Under the pieces are notes generated by a model that saw nothing but the letters and a program-made list of their open reading frames with translations, did not search any database and was not told the origin of the DNA. A stretch of 64,000 nt of DNA from Reticulitermes speratus (taxonomy: Eukaryota > Arthropoda > Insecta > Blattodea > Rhinotermitidae). Position numbers and translations under genes: made by a program. This document shows positions 63,301-64,000 of this stretch, piece after piece. Each line of letters starts with the position of its first letter. Position 1 is the stretch's first letter. The DNA lies in contig JAJKFL010000237.1 in NCBI GenBank assembly GCA_021186555.1, forward strand, positions 248,001 to 312,000, read 5' to 3'.

Positions 63301-64000
63301 ACTTGATTTTAAGCCTGAGGCATTGAGTTTAACAGATTTTCTGAACAGTAATGAACAAAAAGTATTGCATTTACGGATGGTTGATGGGGATGCATGGACA
63401 GGGCTAATCAAGGTTTATCAGGTGCTACAAAACACACCCTCCAAGACCGATTTCCTCAGTGAAGGTCATTATACTGTACTGACATTACAGCACTTGTTAC
63501 TTATCAATCCAATTGTGAATTTGAATACATTAATGCAGTCGACAACAACAACACATCTGTTAATGATGGCGTGCGAGACCGATCAACTGTCTGATGATGA
63601 AACTAAACAAATATTCGAAAACCTATTTAACAATCTGAGGCACAATCCTTCTGTCAAAATTGTCCTGACCACGCAGTCAAAAGATGATTTTAGGATTCTG
63701 AAAGATGAAGCTCAAAAAACATTCAGTAATGGATTTGTAACATCAGATGAACATTTGAATTGGAGTGATTTAACCCTAAGTTCACAGGAAAAATTACTTG
63801 AAAATACAGTCAATTTTCAAGGCAGTGAAATTGCCTTAAATCAACTCATATCTCCCAACTCACCAGTAACAAATCTGTTACCCCTTGTTGACTTATTGGG
63901 AAAAAAACATCTTGACATTGGTAAAGAACCAGTAGCGTATTCTAAATGTAATTCTTACGATGGAAGATATTACATTGATAGAACATTTCAGCACAAAGTA
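60323..64000 (+). CDS. tandem class-3-lipase-like protein, 3' end off window
   Basis: The frame is open for 1,226 codons to the window edge. The ATG at 60,323 follows an in-frame TGA by nine bases and has A at -3, so it is the likely start. Residues 25-498 and 500-969 are two copies of one lipase-like unit. Each has GAAYWHPEHQQVVIAHRG (HRG at 143-145 and 614-616), a nucleophile elbow, a VFTDL..DM segment (Asp 301/304 and 772/775) and a following His (320 and 791). Those landmarks are all exactly 471 residues apart. The elbow is GHSLGGWLAQ in unit 2 (Ser674) but GHYLGGWLAQ in unit 1 (Tyr203), so unit 1 should lack hydrolase activity while keeping Asp and His candidates. Residues 970-1226 form another region with KIVLTTQSKDDF and LSSQEKLLENTVNFQG, which I recall vaguely from large uncharacterised insect proteins. 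No signal peptide or membrane segment is obvious. Substrate unknown. It is intronless over 3.7 kb, unusual for a protein of this size in such a repeat-rich genome. Confidence 0.85.
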   Translation, partial: MPALNCFGSKESGRETSVSQTDQAAEQSVLPPFSGKLSVDEERKLSNKNFKQSIENFFKDKTITPLSQLRATPPFPTPYLLAQFASKTYTDYNRQETDAQYEARLALPDGWKLLTTASNTGRNNGYFGAAYWHPEHQQVVIAHRGNDLTNLGETFTDISGVLFKHHVQQMGSASTFAHKVVEVLRKVYKGKRTNFQVFFTGHYLGGWLAQITTFTTKYLKSKGNTFLKSDNVPHSYHPHTVVFDSPGCKDMLSQMADKFDVRLDGSSFDLNKLDITNYLSAPNRINTCNAHFGTVYRVFTDLPDMDWQEQHTALYKFAAHIMGEIVEVFDPQTGQVRKDEQGQLKVQEVIDWPVSTGLSCSEEYKRFFKWAKHLNKYHAEVKDVSFPLQGYHTIRYQTKNFDEWVTSISIFSQEERQFLEDYCRLCQLPEFFKPKEIFSAIRNNEAQDEAENVLQGLEIENETIRCTDASALQAHIPYVKRLLQLFPEIKENTKCALSKAEQNILPPLSGKLTVDEDLNLSKETFDVFLNNKILTPISQLTATPAFPTPYVLAQFASKAYTDYKRRETDAQYETRLALPDGWKLLTTASNSRRNNGYFGAAYWHPEHQQVVIAHRGTNPMKWGPVWTDIKGVLRNKYVRQMESASTFAYTVVEVLREVNQKKGTNFQVFFTGHSLGGWLAQITAFTTEYLKSKENTFLKSDNVPHSYHPHTVVFDSPGCKEMLSQMTDTFDVLYDGRSIYPEHLDITSYLSAPNRINTCKKHLGTVYRVFTDLSDMPWWKKCSALYNFPAHSMDRIVQVFDPESGQVLKDGNRQFKLQVVIDWPISAGLSRGKEYKRFFKWAKHLNNYHAEIKDVRYPHDGYHPIRYQTKEYDERVTSINIFSQEERQFFEDYRRLCQLPEFFMPKDMFTAIGNEQAQKQAETILQSFEIESETIRCTDVSALEAHITYVKRLLQLFPEIKESTKCALSPRQISNNVYQIGTKRHLETLHQSPLDFKPEALSLTDFLNSNEQKVLHLRMVDGDAWTGLIKVYQVLQNTPSKTDFLSEGHYTVLTLQHLLLINPIVNLNTLMQSTTTTHLLMMACETDQLSDDETKQIFENLFNNLRHNPSVKIVLTTQSKDDFRILKDEAQKTFSNGFVTSDEHLNWSDLTLSSQEKLLENTVNFQGSEIALNQLISPNSPVTNLLPLVDLLGKKHLDIGKEPVAYSKCNSYDGRYYIDRTFQHKV
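60395..63229 (+). repeat. 1.41-kb coding duplication inside the lipase-like gene
   Basis: Unit A (60,395-61,816) and unit B (61,820-63,229) are a head-to-tail duplication. Long runs are identical at the DNA level, for example around AAAAGTGACAATGTCCCACA, so the duplication is fairly recent. The only clear length change is a four-codon difference near the start (residues 40-55). From the HRG box to the unit end the spacing is exactly 471 codons. Confidence 0.92.

Overview
This window looks like nuclear DNA from an insect, most likely a blattodean (termite or cockroach). No prokaryotic gene organisation is visible. The evidence is decayed non-LTR retrotransposons of two kinds, a mariner tail, tRNA-headed SINEs, and pieces of interspersed repeats whose conceptual translations (KKFPAFY-like, WRTTPCRLS-like and RSGVRFPAGARD-like strings) I associate from memory with termite and cockroach genomes. 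The order-level guess rests on memory, not on a search.

Layout. About half of the window (my estimate is 33 kb) consists of some twenty mutually unrelated tandem arrays with units of 18 to about 195 bp. They are separated by short AT-rich unique stretches. The largest are a 23-bp array (0.26-1.69 kb), an 18-bp array (10.1-12.5 kb), a 22-bp AT-rich array (26.2-28.7 kb), a 90-bp array (29.1-32.2 kb), an 87/100-bp array (33.6-36.5 kb), a 50-bp array (37.4-40.0 kb), an 88-bp array (43.5-46.3 kb), a 40-bp array (46.9-48.6 kb), a 98-bp array (49.2-55.4 kb), a 61-bp array (55.9-57.2 kb) and a 98-bp array (58.4-59.6 kb). Long open frames inside these arrays follow from the repeat sequence and are not called as genes. 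Mobile-element remains are SINEs (1.8, 2.8 and 36.8 kb), a Jockey-type LINE (17.7-19.7 kb, minus), a mariner remnant (26.0 kb, minus), a LINE 3' part with a restriction-like endonuclease (32.5-33.6 kb, plus), and scattered older repeats.

The one convincing gene starts at 60,323 and runs open off the right edge for at least 1,226 codons. It encodes two tandem class-3-lipase-like units 471 residues apart. The first unit has Tyr in place of the nucleophile Ser (GHYLGG), while the second keeps GHSLGG. A further 250-residue region follows and is cut by the window end. No intron is needed across 3.7 kb. A possible small exon lies at 59,635-59,731, directly after an array whose unit contains a copy of its splice-acceptor-like sequence.

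The two observations I rate highest are this lipase/pseudo-lipase tandem protein and the 33.6-36.5 kb array. The unit of that array is readable as the last roughly 33 codons of the degraded LINE next to it, including the natural stop, so a satellite appears to have been born from a retrotransposon 3' end.
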